Below, one piece after another: positions 50,159 through 63,072 of a stretch of 64,000 bases of DNA. Each line of letters opens with the position of its first letter. Within the stretch, counting starts at the first letter, position 1. The notes beneath the pieces are model-generated. The model had not been told where the DNA came from. It was given only the letters and a program-made list of their open reading frames with translations, and ran no database searches. This DNA comes from Halichoerus grypus (Eukaryota; Chordata; Mammalia; Carnivora; Phocidae): positions 130,367,444 through 130,431,443 of the forward strand of contig NC_135719.1 of assembly GCF_964656455.1 (NCBI RefSeq). The letters are read 5' to 3'. The position numbers were made by a program, and so were the translations under genes.

Positions 50159-51039
50159 AAAGAATTTTCAACTGAGTTATACATTAGCTGAAAGTTACTG
50201 AAGTTGACACACAAAATAATTCTTTCTTGCAAAATAAACAAATGATACTGTTAAATCTCTGTGTATGATCACTAACTAATTTACTAATTCTGGAGACTAC
50301 CACCTGAAATTATATCACTGAACAATACAGACAGACTTAGTATTTAATTCAACATACTTGGTCCGTGACGCACAGGACACTGTAACACCACCTCTTCAAC
50401 ATAAATAACACAAAAACCTTTTCTCAATTACCTTAAACTCCAAGAATAGAAACAAGACATATAAAATACCTCCTTGAGTCTAAGATGCCAAAAATTGGAA
50501 CATATATTACCAATTTAACTATTTTTCTGGTAGTTTCCTTTCCAGGAAAGGAAAGGAAGGAAATACTAGCAAATTAAATTTATACATCATTCATAAGACA
50601 CATCTGAACTTAAGAGATATCAAAGTGTTCGAAATTGTACATCTTGGATGTACATGGATAGAAGAAGATACATAGGCATTTTAATAGCATGATAAAGGCA
50701 ATGACAGACACTATACAGATATTTTACAGATAGAGTTATCATACAGAAATAGTACAAAGGAGAGAGTGATTAACTATCTTGATGAAAAACTCAGGTGGGA
50801 AGAAACAGAAACTAAGTTAAAGAATGAATATAGACTCTCACCAAGCAAAAGAGATGGGGAGTTGGGGTGATAATTCAGAGAAAGGAAGAGACATAAAGCA
50901 CAGAGGTACAATACTGGATTTAATATTCAGGTAGCTGCACACAGTACTTCCACATAGCTACCACATAAGAGGGAAGGAAGAAGGAGAGTCAGCAGGGTGT
51001 TTATACATTGCTAGGGAGCTTAGAAATTATCCTATAGAT

Positions 51040-51243
51040 GAGGAATTAGCAAACATTTTCTGTAAAGGGTCAGAGAGTAAATATTTTAGGCTTATGATCT
51101 CTGTCACAACTACTCAACTCTGCCATTGTATTGCAAAAGTAACCTAGACAGTGAATAAATGAATGGGAATAGCTATATTCCAATAAAGCTTATTTACAAA
51201 AGTCTGGATTTGCCCCTTGGGCCGTGCTTTGCGCAGCCCTGCT
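51040..51243. mobile_element. hAT-type non-autonomous DNA transposon fossil
   Basis: TTAGCAAACATTTTCTGTAA near the left end, CAACTACTCAACTCTGCC in the middle and GGGCCGTGCTTTGCGCAGCC at the right end match a common mammalian hAT-like element with imperfect inverted ends. Exact subfamily not determined. Confidence 0.7.
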
Positions 51244-51289
51244 AGGTTTCCAACCTGAAAATATGCATATTTGTTTATGTGTAAAAGTA

Positions 51290-51640
51290 TGTATTCATTT
51301 TACAAATACATATTTTAAATTTTATATTTAGATAGGTACAAATATGCATATGTGTGTGCATATAACCTATCTCTAGGGTGTCTATCTTAATATATAGGCA
51401 TACATTTCAGGATATATATTATTATACATACAAAGTAACAGGAATATATATTATATAAAATATGGAGATATTAATACATATGAATACATGTATTAATACA
51501 TATACATAATTTGTGAAACATATATTTAATGTGGAAACATAATAATTTGATAAGTTTCATAATCTAGACACATATAAAATAATATGGATATATAAATATA
51601 TATCTAGGTACACATACATACATATATATATAACAAAACG
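51290..51640. repeat. AT-rich TA/TACA low-complexity region
   Basis: Dense ATACATATA, TATATAT and ACATACATACATA motifs over about 350 bp. Confidence 0.8.
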
Positions 51641-51774
51641 TTTAGCAAAATTAAAATACTTAAAACATAAGGTATAAAATGTAAATCGTGTTAGGAACAC
51701 TCTCCTCTCATACCCAGGGGATTGTCTCATATGTTCCACTTTGAAGAACACTTGCCACTTGCTACAAACACGAT

Positions 51775-52020
51775 GGGTCAGTACAGCATAGCAGTTAAGA
51801 GTTTGGGGAGTTCAGGTTTGGGGAGAAACAGATTCAAGTCTGTTACTTCCCGCAAACATGACCTTAGGCAATCTCTTTATTCTTCAGTCTTTTTTTTTTC
51901 CTTATTCAAATGGAAATAAGACTAGTACCCTTCTTATAGTGTAGTTCTAAGAACTAAAGGAGATAACATAAAATGTGTAGCAAAATGCCTCATGTGTAGT
52001 AAGAACTCAATAACATATAA
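51775..52020 (+). mobile_element. MIR fossil with internal T-run
   Basis: ACAGCATAGCAGTTAAGAGT at the head, CTTAGGCAATCTC in the core and AATGCCTCATGTGTAGTAAG in the tail. Confidence 0.7.
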
Positions 52021-52782
52021 CAAAACTTTTAAGCAAGAGTAACATGAATGGTTTGTGGCTTAGAAAGCATCCCTTTAGTAGCAGCAGTATAGAAGACAGA
52101 TCACAGAGGAATAGAATAAGTTAAGAGGGCAATACAAATGAGACAAAGCATGCCTAAACTGGGATAGTGGGAATAAAGAAGATGGGCCAAATTCAAGAAA
52201 TACCAAGATCTATAAATAGATAGGGACAAAGCAGATGGAGGAGAGAAGGAATAATTTCAGATGTTCTTTGTATTTTAGCCTTGGCTATTTGGATAAAAGA
52301 TGGTGGCATCAATTGAAACAGGAAATAAAAACAGGTGTTGAGGAAAGGATGAACTCAGCTCTAAATCTGTTGACTGGGGCATTCTGTGGAATAGCACATG
52401 AAGATGTCCAATGAGAGGCTCCAACTGGGGGACTGAAGATTAGTGGACTTAAGATTTAGGGATCATCATTACAGGTGATAGCTAAAGCGTAAGATTTAAA
52501 TAACAACCTCTAGGGAGAACTATTAAGTGAGAAACCCCATAAAGAGGATTCTAGACAACACCCAGCATTTAAAAGACAAGCTGTGAACAAAGGGAAAAGA
52601 TTCAAATGAAAAGAATGAAAACAAGGAACTCAGAAGAACCAGGAAAGAGTAGAAACATAGAAGTCAGTGAAGAGTTCCAAGAAGGAAGAGGGAAAAACAG
52701 GGGTCAAGTAAGAAAAGTAATACCATGATTCCTTTGAATTTGACTGAGAAGACTACTAGTAAAGTAAAGCAAAGTCAATTTC

Positions 52783-52970
52783 ATTTTTTATGTTTTTAAA
52801 GATTTATTTATTTGACGGAGAAAGAGAGAGCACAAGCAGGGGGAGTGGCAGAGGGAGAAGCAGACTCCCCGCGGAGCAGGGAGCCAGATGTGGGGCTGGA
52901 TCCCAGGACCTTGAGATCATGACCTTAGCCAAAGGCAGATGCTTAACCGACTGAGCCACCCAGGCACCCC
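52783..52970 (-). mobile_element. SINEC, minus orientation
   Basis: Reverse-complement SINE ending GGCACCCC; AGCAAAGT is repeated at 52768-52775 and 52971-52978. Confidence 0.92.
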
Positions 52971-54740
52971 AGCAAAGTGGATTTTAAAAGCAGATGTGGA
53001 TGTTATTTTGCAATGGATGGAGGAATGAACATCAACAGTGTGTGACTATGAGTGTGATTTCTTGGGCAGATTTAAAAAAAAAAAATAATACAATTATTCT
53101 ATAAAGATGAAAATTTTAGAACCATTAAGAGAAGGTGAAGAAGTTCATTATGATATTGATATGAGAACTTTCAGATTTTTTTTAAACCTGGTAAGTAGTT
53201 AAGAAAAGTGACATTCTTCTAGTCTCAAAGACTTACACCAAGAATAACTAGATTTTTTATAAGGTGAGAAAACATGTAACAAATGTACCACAGTCTTTTT
53301 CCAAACAAAATAAGAGTTCTTATGTGCATCTTTACACAAATTTGATGAATAATCAAAAACCCTAGGATTTTACTTTTAAAAATAAATTTTAAAATATTTG
53401 ATGTCAAAATCTATTTCAATTATAACATCACATGAGACTTAGGTGAACTTAATGGCATGCGATTATGTTAGGATAGGTATGTCAGCATTTGCCTAGTGAA
53501 GATTTTCTGGCAAAGTGGAAATTCTAACTTAGGCAACATACTGAGTTATGTGTGGGGAATCTGGGAAAATATTTATCTTCCCTGAATTTGATAGTACACC
53601 AAATGCTTACAAGAGTTTCTCCAATAATTTAGGTATTTGAGTAGGAAACCTCATTACTGAAATAATTTACAAGCTCAACAATCTGGATTAGTCTATTAGA
53701 AACCATTATAAAATTTCAATGTTACCATTTCTGTTACAAGTAAACTTCCAAAAAGAAATACATCCAGACTCATTAAATTCTACAACCTAAATCAACACCA
53801 CCACTAAAAAGGTATTCTAACATTTCTCAAACACAAAGTATTCCTAATCTACATAAAAAAAGCCAGGCATATGATTCATGACCACTTCTGCCAGATGATT
53901 AATTTTTGTCATGGATCTCAATCACAAAAAAGATAGGATCTCAATTTTAATTGTTTGTACATATTTTCAAATTGGGATAAAAGAAAATGAAAACATAGGG
54001 GTATTGCCAATTTAAGTACAAGGACAAGTACACACACACATTTAGGCATGGAAATAAGAAGCTGGAAAAAATTCCACTACTAGCTTTGTTGGCTCTTTCT
54101 AGGAGAAAGCCTCATGAGATAAGCATGTCTGAAATGGGTTTAAAAATAAAGCAGAGGAGAGATTAAAATTAGATGCTAATATCAGCAATGAACAAGTGAA
54201 ATTTGAAATTAAAAATAATACCATTTAAATTTGCATCCAAATACTTAAATATAAATCTAACAAAATCTATATGAGGAAAACTACAAAACTCTGATTAAAG
54301 AAATCATAGTTGAATGAAATAAATGGAGAGAAAGTTCATGTTCATGGGTAGGAAGATGCAATACTGCCAAATGTCAGTTCTTCCCAATCTGATCTACATA
54401 TTCAATGCAATCCCAATCAAAATCCCAGCAAGTTATTTTGTAAATATCAACAAACTAATCCTAAAAATATATGGAGAGGCAAAGGATCCAGAACAGCCAA
54501 TGCAATATTGAAGGAGAAGAACAAAGCTGGAAGACTAACACTATCCAACTTCAAGACACACCATAAAGCTACAATAATCAAGAGTATGGTACTAGCAAAA
54601 AAAAAAAAGACAAATACATCAATGAAACAGAACAGAGGCCCAGAAATAAACCCACATCAAAATAGTCAACTGATCTCTGACAAAGAAGCAAAGACAATAC
54701 AGTGGAGAAAAGGTTGTTTTCAACAAACAGTGTAGTGCTG

Positions 54741-54937
54741 GGGTGCCTGGGTGGCTCAGTCGTTGGGCGTCTGCCTTCAGCTCGGGTCATGATCCCGGGG
54801 TCCTGGGATCGAGCCCTCATCGGGCTCCCTGCTCAGCGGGAAGCCTGCTTCTCCCTCTCCCGCTCCCCCTGCTTGTGTTCCCTCTCTCGCTGTGTCTCTC
54901 TGTCAAATAAATAAATAAAATTTAAAAAAAAAAAAAT
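54741..54937 (+). mobile_element. SINEC inside an L1 fragment
   Basis: Near-consensus SINE flanked by AGTGTAGTGCTG (54729-54740 and 54938-54949), inserted in the older L1 at 54170-56590. Confidence 0.95.
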
Positions 54938-55312
54938 AGTGTAGTGCTGAACAACTGGACACCCACATGCAAAAAAATGAATCTAGATACAGACTTTTAG
55001 GCATGGAAATAAGAATTCCTTTTACAGGAGTCAATTCAAAATGGATCACAGACCCAAATATAAACCACAAAATTACAAAAATTTAGAAGACTGGAGATAT
55101 TGTGGATGACCTTGGGTTTGATGATGACTTTTTAGGTAGAAGAGCAGAATCATGATCCATGAAAGAAATAACTGATAAGCTGGACTTCATTAAAATTAAA
55201 ACTTTTCAGTCTGCAAAAGACACCGTCCAGAGAATGAAAAGAGAAGCTACAGATTGAGAAATTATTTGCAAAGACATAGGTGATAAAGGAGTGTTATCTA
55301 AAATATCAAGAG

Positions 55313-55518
55313 AGGGGAACCTGGGTGGCTCAGTCGTTAAGCCTCTGCCTTTGGCTCAGGTCATGATCCTAAGGCCCTGAATTGAGCCCCTTGTTGGGCT
55401 CCCTGCTCCAAGGGAAGCCTGCTTCTCCCACTCCCATTCCCCCTGCTTGTGTTCTCTCTCTCGCTGTGTTTCTCTCTGTCAAATAAATAAATAAAATCTT
55501 TAAAAATAAATAAAAAAT
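55313..55518 (+). mobile_element. SINEC inside an L1 fragment
   Basis: SINE flanked by AAAATATCAAGAG (55300-55312 and 55519-55531); second SINE insertion in the same L1. Confidence 0.95.
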
Positions 55519-56043
55519 AAAATATCAAGAGGACTCAAACTTCAACAAGAAGCCAACCAACCTGCCTAAAAAATGGGCCAAAGACCTTAATAAATATCTT
55601 ATCAAAGATATACAGGTGGAAAATATGCATAATAAAAGATGCTCCACATCATATGTTATCAGGGAAACATAAATTAAAACAACAAGATACCATTACAAAC
55701 CTATTAGAATAGCCAAAATCCAGAACACTTGACAACTGCAAATACTGACAAGAATGTGGAACAACAGGAACTCTCATTCATTGCTGGTGGGAATGAAGAA
55801 ATGATATAGCCACTTTGAAAGACAGTTTGGAGGATTCTTACAAAACTAAATATACTCTTACCATACAATCCAGCAATCATATTCTTTGGTATTTACGCAA
55901 AGTAAATGAAAACTTATGTCCATACAAAAACCTATATACAGATGTTTGGTGTATAACAGCTTTACTCATAATTGCCTAAATTTGAAAGCAACCAAATGAC
56001 CTTCAGTAGGGGAACAGATAAACTGTGGTACATTCAGACAATG

Positions 56044-56046
<3 letters not shown>

Positions 56047-56078
<32 letters not shown>

Positions 56079-56096
56079 GAGCGAGCGAGAGAGAGC
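56047..56096 (+). repeat. A-run followed by GAGC/GA microsatellite
   Basis: About 28 A residues followed by GAGCGAGCGAGCGAGAGAGA, inside the old L1 at 54170-56590. Confidence 0.9.
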
Positions 56097-56748
56097 ACTA
56101 CCAAGCCATGAAAAGACATGGAGGAAACATAAAGGTATATTACTAAATGAAAGAAGCTAATCTGAAACGCTGTATGATTCAACTATATTAGATTCTGGAA
56201 AAAGTAAAATATAGGGTCAGTAAAAAGATCTGGTTGCCAGTGGTTAGAGCGGAGAGGGGGATGAAAAGGTGGAGCACAAGGGATTTTTAAGACAGGGAAA
56301 TTACTCTATGATACTGTAATGGTGCCTAAATGTCACTTATACATTGTCCAATCCCATAGAATACACAACACCAAGAGTGAATCCTAATGCAAACCATGGA
56401 CTTTAAATGACAATGATGTGTCAAGGTAGGTACGTCGGTTATAACAAACAAACACATTTCCAGTGAGGGGAAGTTGATCATGGGGGAGGCTATGCATGTG
56501 TGGGAACAGGGAGCATACAGAATAATCTCTGTACCTTCTGCTCAATATTGCTGTAAACAAAACTAAAAAATAAAGTCTGATAAAATATTGATGCTAAATT
56601 AGGATTAGCTTATTGAAAAACCTTGTAGTAGATCAAGAAATAAGATGACGAGAGCACAATGTATGAAATGCATTTCTGAAAATGGGAAGTATTTAAGAAA
56701 GATCAAAAAAAAAAAAAAAACCCACACATTTACAAATCAGAATTATAC

Positions 56749-56869
56749 CTCTCCTAAACCTCCGGTCATCTCCTTGTTCATCCTGTTGCTTGGACATCTG
56801 AGATACTTGATGTTGTAAACCCTTTCGATCACCTTCTGCTTTCATAAGTTGTGTACGGAGCTCTTCTAC
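56749..56869 (-). CDS. CEP128: CEP128 internal exon C
   Basis: This 121-bp exon encodes 40 codons plus the first base of a glycine codon (phase 0 in, phase 1 out). The acceptor is GTAG and the donor GTATAA, weaker than the GTAAG donors nearby. The peptide runs from VEELRTQLMKAEGDRKG to DDRRFRR. After a KQQ tripeptide it goes straight to DEQGDD, whereas the human protein as I recall it has a few extra residues there, so this segment may be species- or isoform-variable. The next exon supplies GG to complete the glycine codon, which confirms the phase. Confidence 0.88.
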
Positions 56870-58798
56870 CTACATACATATCGTCAAAAATGACACTTTT
56901 ATCAGTTTTAAATGCAGGAAAAGAATAACTGAACTTACAAATTATTTCAAATTATTTTTCTAGGGAAAAATATTACTTCTAATGGACTACTGTCAGCACA
57001 AGTTGAAGCCAAGTTAACCTCCTTGTTATGCCAAGCACAGTGGAATAGTCTCTTGCTCTATTTCTTTACTCCTCCCATTCCTTCCACAAAGAATGTCTTT
57101 TTCCCTTCTCTGTGTCTACTGGGACAAAGAATTTGACACACATACACACACACACGCAAAAAAAAATCCTTTATTGTGAACTCAGTCCACTCTACTACTA
57201 TTAACCCAAGCACCCCCATAACTGTTTTTATACTTTTCACTCCTTCTCTTTTATATGAATATGGTCTACTGATTGATAAACTCAAGTGAAAAGATCACAA
57301 TTTAGCATATTTTGATATCAAAGTACTGTTCAAAATAAGAAATAAATGCTGCTGAATAAACTATAAACTCCTTGAGGTCAGGGACTATGTTATTCATCAT
57401 TTCTAAAGACTAGCAAATTGCCTAGCACATTTCAGATATGTCCCCAGTAACCATTAAACAAAACAGGAGTCTCAAAAAGACTCAGTTAAAGTCACAATGA
57501 CAACCTGAACACAGCAATCTCTTACTTCAAAAGATGAGATCAGAAATCACAAGTCAGAGCTCAGGGAAAAAAAAAGGTCTGAACTCTGCCAACATTAATT
57601 CCATTGTAAGAATGGTTGCAGAACAAAGCCAGTGAACATTTTTAAAGGTTTTGTAAAATAGGTGTTATGGTGTATTTTCAGCACTAATTGTCAAAATGTT
57701 TAAGCATCTATGATGCCTGACATCTTCACCTACCTAGCAGACTACATAGCAACTTATGTAAGCCACAACTCAAAACAGAAAGGTACGAGTGCAGTTCATA
57801 TTAAACACAGACAGAGAGGCAGTTAGGGTATGTGCTATGGTGAGCGCTGTGAATTGTGTCAGACTGCTGAATCACAGATCTGTACCTCTGAAACAAATAA
57901 TACATTATATGTTAAAAAAAAAAAAAGAAGAAGAAGAAGAAGATAGCAGGAGGGGAAGAATGAAGGGGGGGGAAATCGGAGGGGGAGATGAACCATGAGA
58001 GATGATGGACTCTAAGGAACAAACTGGGGGTTCTAGAGGGAAGGGGGGTGGGAGAATGGATTGGCCTGGTGATGGGTGTTGAGGAGGGCATGTTCTGCAT
58101 GGAGCACTGGGTGTTGTACGTAAATAATGAATCATGGCACACTGCATCAAAAACTAATGATGTATGGTGATTAACATAATAATAAAAAAAATTTTAAAAA
58201 TAAAAAATAATCTATATGCCCTTATCCAATGTATGTAAGATGACTATTTCAAGTTGCTGAACTTTAAACAGCAGAAGCACCAAACTCTCATTACAGGCTA
58301 ATGGGCTGCAAAATGTTATGCTTTAAAATTAAGCTTTATCTTTGGTTAAAAAGGGCAGGTAGCAACTTGAAAACGTAAATATAAGACAACGCAAAGCAAC
58401 TTGAGTATGTAAAGGTCTGTTTCATGTATTTTACTTCTTCCTTCACTCCCCAATGCCTCCTTGAATAAAATTAAGCCCTTGGGAAAATTTTATCTTACAC
58501 ATCCACTCTCATTTTTACACCGGTTATGCTAAGAGAGATAAATTCTAAATTGGAGCAGCAATCAGCAAGACACACTATCACAGTGGGAACTTGGTCCAGT
58601 GTTTTGTACCAGCTTTCTCTGACTCTTCCTGAAAGGATTTCATCTTTTGCTTATGTGTTTTAATATACATTCCTTAGGGGAAAAAAATTCTAGACCTAGG
58701 TGGGTTTTTTTCTTCCTTTCACAAAGACATTTAATAGAAAAGGAGACTCAATTCTGATTTAATTTAAAAGTAGATTATCATAGCTTGCGTAGACTTAC
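56870..58798 (-). other. CEP128: CEP128 intron between exons B and C
   Basis: About 1.9 kb with one L1 3'-end insertion (57826-58195). The remainder is AT-rich intron without recognisable features. Confidence 0.8.
57826..58195 (+). mobile_element. L1 3' UTR insertion, plus orientation
   Basis: The same carnivore L1 3' UTR as at 42343-42660, here in plus orientation. It holds a GAA microsatellite inside the internal A-rich tract (near 57915-57945) and ends ATGGTGATTAACATAATAAT plus A-rich tail. I could not find a convincing target duplication. Confidence 0.9.
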
Positions 58799-58873
58799 CT
58801 GATGCAGAAGTGTTTCTCTGCTGCCTTCTGACTGATTCAATAACCTTCGGGATACCTCTAATTCCTGTTCAAG
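58799..58873 (-). CDS. CEP128: CEP128 internal exon B
   Basis: This 75-bp exon holds 25 codons, phase 0 at both ends, with acceptor CTAG and donor GTAAGT. The peptide begins LEQELEVSRRLLNQSEG and ends ETLLHQ, a heptad-like leucine pattern that continues the coiled coil of exon A without a break. Because its length is divisible by three and both phases are 0, skipping it would keep the frame. It is too short to stand out as an open reading frame; recognition rests on protein similarity and the splice borders. Confidence 0.9.
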
Positions 58874-61477
58874 CTAGAGTTTCAACAAAGGATAAAGAAA
58901 AATGTCCAGTGGGGCAGAAAATAACTAAATTATTATGGGCATAGTTTAAGAGGAGAAAACTCGAGAACTTTTCAGAAGATATTTACAGCTAATATGAAAA
59001 AATATCTTGCTATCAAAACATATCAATGCCTCCATGAAAATAATGTTATTTGGATAACAAAAAGTGAACCAGACCAGACCTCAGGGGTTCAGTTCCCATC
59101 TCAACTATGACACTCTTTTCCTAGGTCTCCTTTCCGTCATCTCTAAAATAAGGCCTTTATATTAGACAATCTCTGAGATTCCTCCAGTTCTAAATCATTG
59201 TAATCTAAATTCCAAAGCAATTTTTTCCTTTAGTACATGTAATGTCATATTGAACTGAATTAGAATAAAAACTTGAAGGACCCAATGACTAAAGTATATT
59301 TCATCCAATTGGTGATTTTGTATATTCTTAATATTCCAACATTCCTAATATTTCCCAATATTCATAACATTCCTAAAATTTAAAAATACCTAATTTCAGA
59401 ATAAGACACTTAAAATTTCCTTAATAATATAATCATAAGATAAATATTCACAGAAAATGTGCTAATTAGATGACAAAATACCTAAAAAGTTTGAATGTGT
59501 CTAGCTTACTACAAGTTGAAAATATAAAAGGATGTGAAGGGGAGAGGAATATGCCACCACCCTCCCCGCCCTGCCCAAAATATGCCTCTTTGGCATAAGG
59601 ATTTTTTGAGCTGAAGGGAATCAAGACCCAACAGACTCAGGAAAAGCTTTTTACCTCTCCCTGAATTACATTAAAGAATTTAGAGAGGGAGTCTGTACCA
59701 GGAAGAGAGCTATTACCAGAGATAAGTTTTTATATATGAAAGACTTATCTGTATACAAGACAAGGCAAACATTTGTTTACCAAACATTTGCTCCTCTCCT
59801 CTTCCTCTGAATTGTCTTTCTCCCCTTTGAAGCCCAAGACCTCTATCCCATTTCCTCAGCTCAGGATAGTATATAAGCCTCAACTGCCTGGCTGCCTTCG
59901 AGCTCATATTTTTATGCAGCTCCTATAAATACAAAATCAGATTTGTTTTTCTCCTGTTAATCTATTTTATGTCAACTTAATTATTAGATCAGCCAAAGAA
60001 CCTAGAAGAATAAAGGGAAAATTACTTTTTCACCCCTACAGGTGGGACACATGTTTGTTAACATTCCTGAGATTACACATGCTAGACATGTTTGCATTTT
60101 GTAACAGGCTGTTTTGTGAAACCACAAATTTATATTAAGATATTATTTAGTGCTTAGATTTGTGATAGTTATCCTAAGTTATCATTTCACTTGACCAAAC
60201 TACTACCTATATATTAGTCCTTTAAATATTGTCCATGGGGTAGGTATGGCTATCAAGGAGTAACATAAAGGGGCACTGTAGTTCTGTATCTTCACTGTGG
60301 TGACAGTAATGTGAATCTATACATGATACAACTTCATAGAACCACATACATGAATGAGTGCACATAATGTTCGTGCAATCTGCATAAATTCTATGGATTG
60401 CACCAAAATCAATTTTTCAGTTTGGATATGGAAGGACAATTATGCAAAATGTTACCACTGAGGGAAAGTGGGTGAAGGGCACATGTGACCTCTCTCTACA
60501 TTTTGTCTTGCAACACCTTATGAATCTATAACTATTTCAAAATACTTTTTAAATTTGGTTATATAAGTTTTTTAAAAAAGTTATACATGTGGCCAAGAAA
60601 GTATCATATTCTAAAAAAAAGTAAACTATATATAGAATCACAGAATCCACACAAAATATTATCTCACTTGTCCTCTGGTTTCTCTGGAGAAATCAAGAGG
60701 GAAGGAATCACACTTCAGTCAAAATGTTTTCAAAATCTACCAAGGCCCATACTGGTTATGCTCCCTGGATAATACCAGCAGCCTCAACTCCTTAAGAGCA
60801 AGCACAATGGCCTGACACGACTTGCTCACCGTAATGGGAGCATGGATGCATCATTTAACTCGACATAGGTTGGTGAAATAAAAATCAAGGAGGTAATGGT
60901 AGATTTACAGAGTGATACAGAGGAGAGAACATTACATCAGGGGCAAATTTTCATTTTATCATTCATTACCTTGGGCTCATGCTTAAATCTATTCATTTGC
61001 AAACTGAGGAGAGTTGGCTGTCCTCTAAATGCCTAACATGCTAACAGGCTCTATAGATTCACAGACATGAATATAGGTCAAAAGTCCTTAATATTTAATG
61101 CGCCTACGCCGATTTTCTATGATGAAAATGAATATATTCAAAATACCCACCCTTTAAAGAACAGGTCTTTCCTAAATAACCCTGCAACAAAGTCAAGCTT
61201 CCTAAGTGTTCCCCAGCAAGGAATGATAAAGTTCAACTGGCCTCTAGAAAGGGAGTAAGTAGCCAGGTGACAAGGTAGCAGATGACCTGTACATGTTTCC
61301 CAGAGCAAGCTGCAGGAATAGCAGAGCTATCAAACCAAGTGACTCCACATCAAAACATAAAGGCTTCACTGTGTTCTAACAAATGATCTCAGGGACAATT
61401 TTCAAGGCACTCAACAAGTATCATTGGCCCCATTTCAAAGAGCATTACTCTTTGAAAGATAACTTTCAAAATCTTAC
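58874..61477 (-). other. CEP128: CEP128 intron between exons A and B
   Basis: About 2.6 kb. A MIR-like fossil is visible near 59060-59200. I see no SINE or L1 in the rest. Confidence 0.75.
59060..59200 (+). mobile_element. MIR-like fossil
   Basis: GGGTTCAGTTCCCATCTCAA followed by CTCTAAAATAAGGCCTTTAT. Diverged and partial. Confidence 0.45.
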
Positions 61478-61564
61478 TTGACTCTTCTCAGTTTCGGTCT
61501 GTTTTAGCTTATTTTTCATGACTCCCTCATTTTCATCTGCTTTAGCTTCTTGTTTCTTCAATGC
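61478..61564 (-). CDS. CEP128: CEP128 internal exon A (first of seven in the window)
   Basis: This 87-bp exon encodes 29 codons in phase 0-0. It is bordered by an acceptor ending CTAG and a donor GTAAGA. The peptide opens ALKKQEAKADENEG and ends KQTETEKSQ, matching the central coiled coil of CEP128 as I remember the human protein. CEP128 is a subdistal-appendage protein of the mother centriole. It acts downstream of ODF2, helps place centriolin and ninein, and takes part in microtubule anchoring and ciliary TGF-beta/BMP signalling (family knowledge). The charged K/E/Q composition fits an extended coiled coil with no catalytic residues. The exon joins in frame to the one at 58873-58799. The preceding exon lies beyond the right edge of the window. 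Confidence 0.9.
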
Positions 61565-62443
61565 CTAGAATGAAAGATACAAAAAAATATGTATTATTCC
61601 AAAATACATATAGAACTGAAAGACACTATTAGGATTTATTAATGAAAAGGGGGGAAGATGATGATTATGAGTTGTACAACATACACAAAGGAATTACAAC
61701 CCTCTCATTCACTGAAGTCCTAAGAACACTTCAGCAGTGATATATATTTTTGTATCAAATATAAAAAACTTCTTGATCTTCCTAATCAATTTCCACTTAG
61801 TTTCACTTTTTCCCATCTTTGGGTATTTTGTTACACATTTAGGGAGCGTAGACAGCTAACAGTTCTCTTGGAAACAAAGCTTACTGCCAGGTGAAATAAT
61901 AGTATAAAAATCATTATCTGTTCAACCATTTAGACATAATAATAAAAATTAGCTCACTAATTTTTCAAATTCTGAAAAAATATCTTAAGATAGAAACATG
62001 CTTGTTGCATCATTATTACATGTATGATGTTTTATCACTACACAGAACTGGCTCTTCAAACCATTCTTCACAAAGAGAAAAGAAAGCATTCTTTTCTACA
62101 TTTGTCTCTCTTTAATAAAATGGAAAAAAGGAACTTAAAGAAAATTTGAATTTCAAAAGGTAACTAGAAAAATGTGTATTTTGGTTTGCTCTACAGTAAA
62201 ACAAAATTAAACTTAAGAAAAAATATATATATATACTTGGAGCAATCTTTCATGACATTTAAAAGGCATTCTATTTAAGAAAAATTTTGATAATTCTAGC
62301 ATTTAGACTTAGGAAGGTATATGTGCAGAGGACACCCAAACTGAGAAAAGCCAAATGCCAGAGGTCTCCAACAAGATCTATGATGCTCAACAGAAGAACA
62401 ATTTTCAGACAAACAGCAAAACATGTTAAAAACTATTTTCATG

Positions 62444-62645
62444 CAGGGGCACCTGGGTGGCTCAGTCGGTTAAGCATCTGACTCTTGATTTTGGCTCAAG
62501 TCATGACCTCAGGGTGGTGAGATCCAGCTCTACCTTGGATCTCTGTGCTCAGCAGGGAGTCTGCTACAGATTCTCTCTCTCCCCCTCTTCCTCTGCCCCC
62601 CCCCACTCTCGCGCGTGTTCTCTAAAATAAATAAATCTTTAAAAA
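62444..62645 (+). mobile_element. SINEC, older subtype
   Basis: Diverged SINE with the GACTCTTGATTTTGGCTCA variant; flanks AAAACTATTTTCATG (62429-62443) and AAAACTGTTTTGATG (62646-62660), 13/15 matching. Confidence 0.92.
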
Positions 62646-62704
62646 AAAACTGTTTTGATGTAAATATAATCAATCATATTCAACTTCCTTAACTTACATA
62701 TCCA

Positions 62705-62775
62705 ACAAATAACTCCTAAGTGCATTTACTATGTGTCAGGCACCATGCTGGGGATACTAATATACATGCATATAA
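62705..62775 (+). mobile_element. L2-like fragment
   Basis: ACTATGTGTCAGGCACCATG followed by CTGGGGATAC resembles a short piece of L2. Confidence 0.45.
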
Positions 62776-63072
62776 AATAACCATGGCCCCCTGTCAGGAA
62801 ATTACAGCTCCCTCTGCCATGGCTCCAACTCTAATAAAAAGGAATTGAGTAGAAAGTCAGAGAGGCATCATCAAAATGAAAAATAATTTTGGTTTGAGTA
62901 TAGTAATAATATTACAACACTTACAGCATTCACTATGTCCAGGCGTTCTTCTTCTTACATATTAAATACATTATATATATTGAACATATACACTTAATCT
63001 TTATTATGTGGGAAACAAAGGCAAAAGAAAATATTACATTTGCTTACTACCTACAGCCCACTGACAAGTCCT

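Larger units (their letters stand above)
54170..56590 (+). mobile_element. Old L1 3' piece with two SINE insertions
   Basis: Plus-oriented L1 ORF2 C-terminal region to 3' end. It includes ATTCAATGCAATCCCAATCA near 54400 and a 3' end near GCTGTAAACAAAACTAAAAA. Two SINEs (54741-54937 and 55313-55518) and an A-run/GAGC microsatellite interrupt it. Confidence 0.8.
49606..56748 (-). other. CEP128: CEP128 intron between exons C and D
   Basis: About 7.1 kb. It contains four SINEs, a hAT-type fossil (51040-51243), a MIR (51775-52020), an AT-rich TA/TACA stretch (51290-51640) and an old L1 piece (54170-56590) interrupted by two of the SINEs. Confidence 0.8.
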
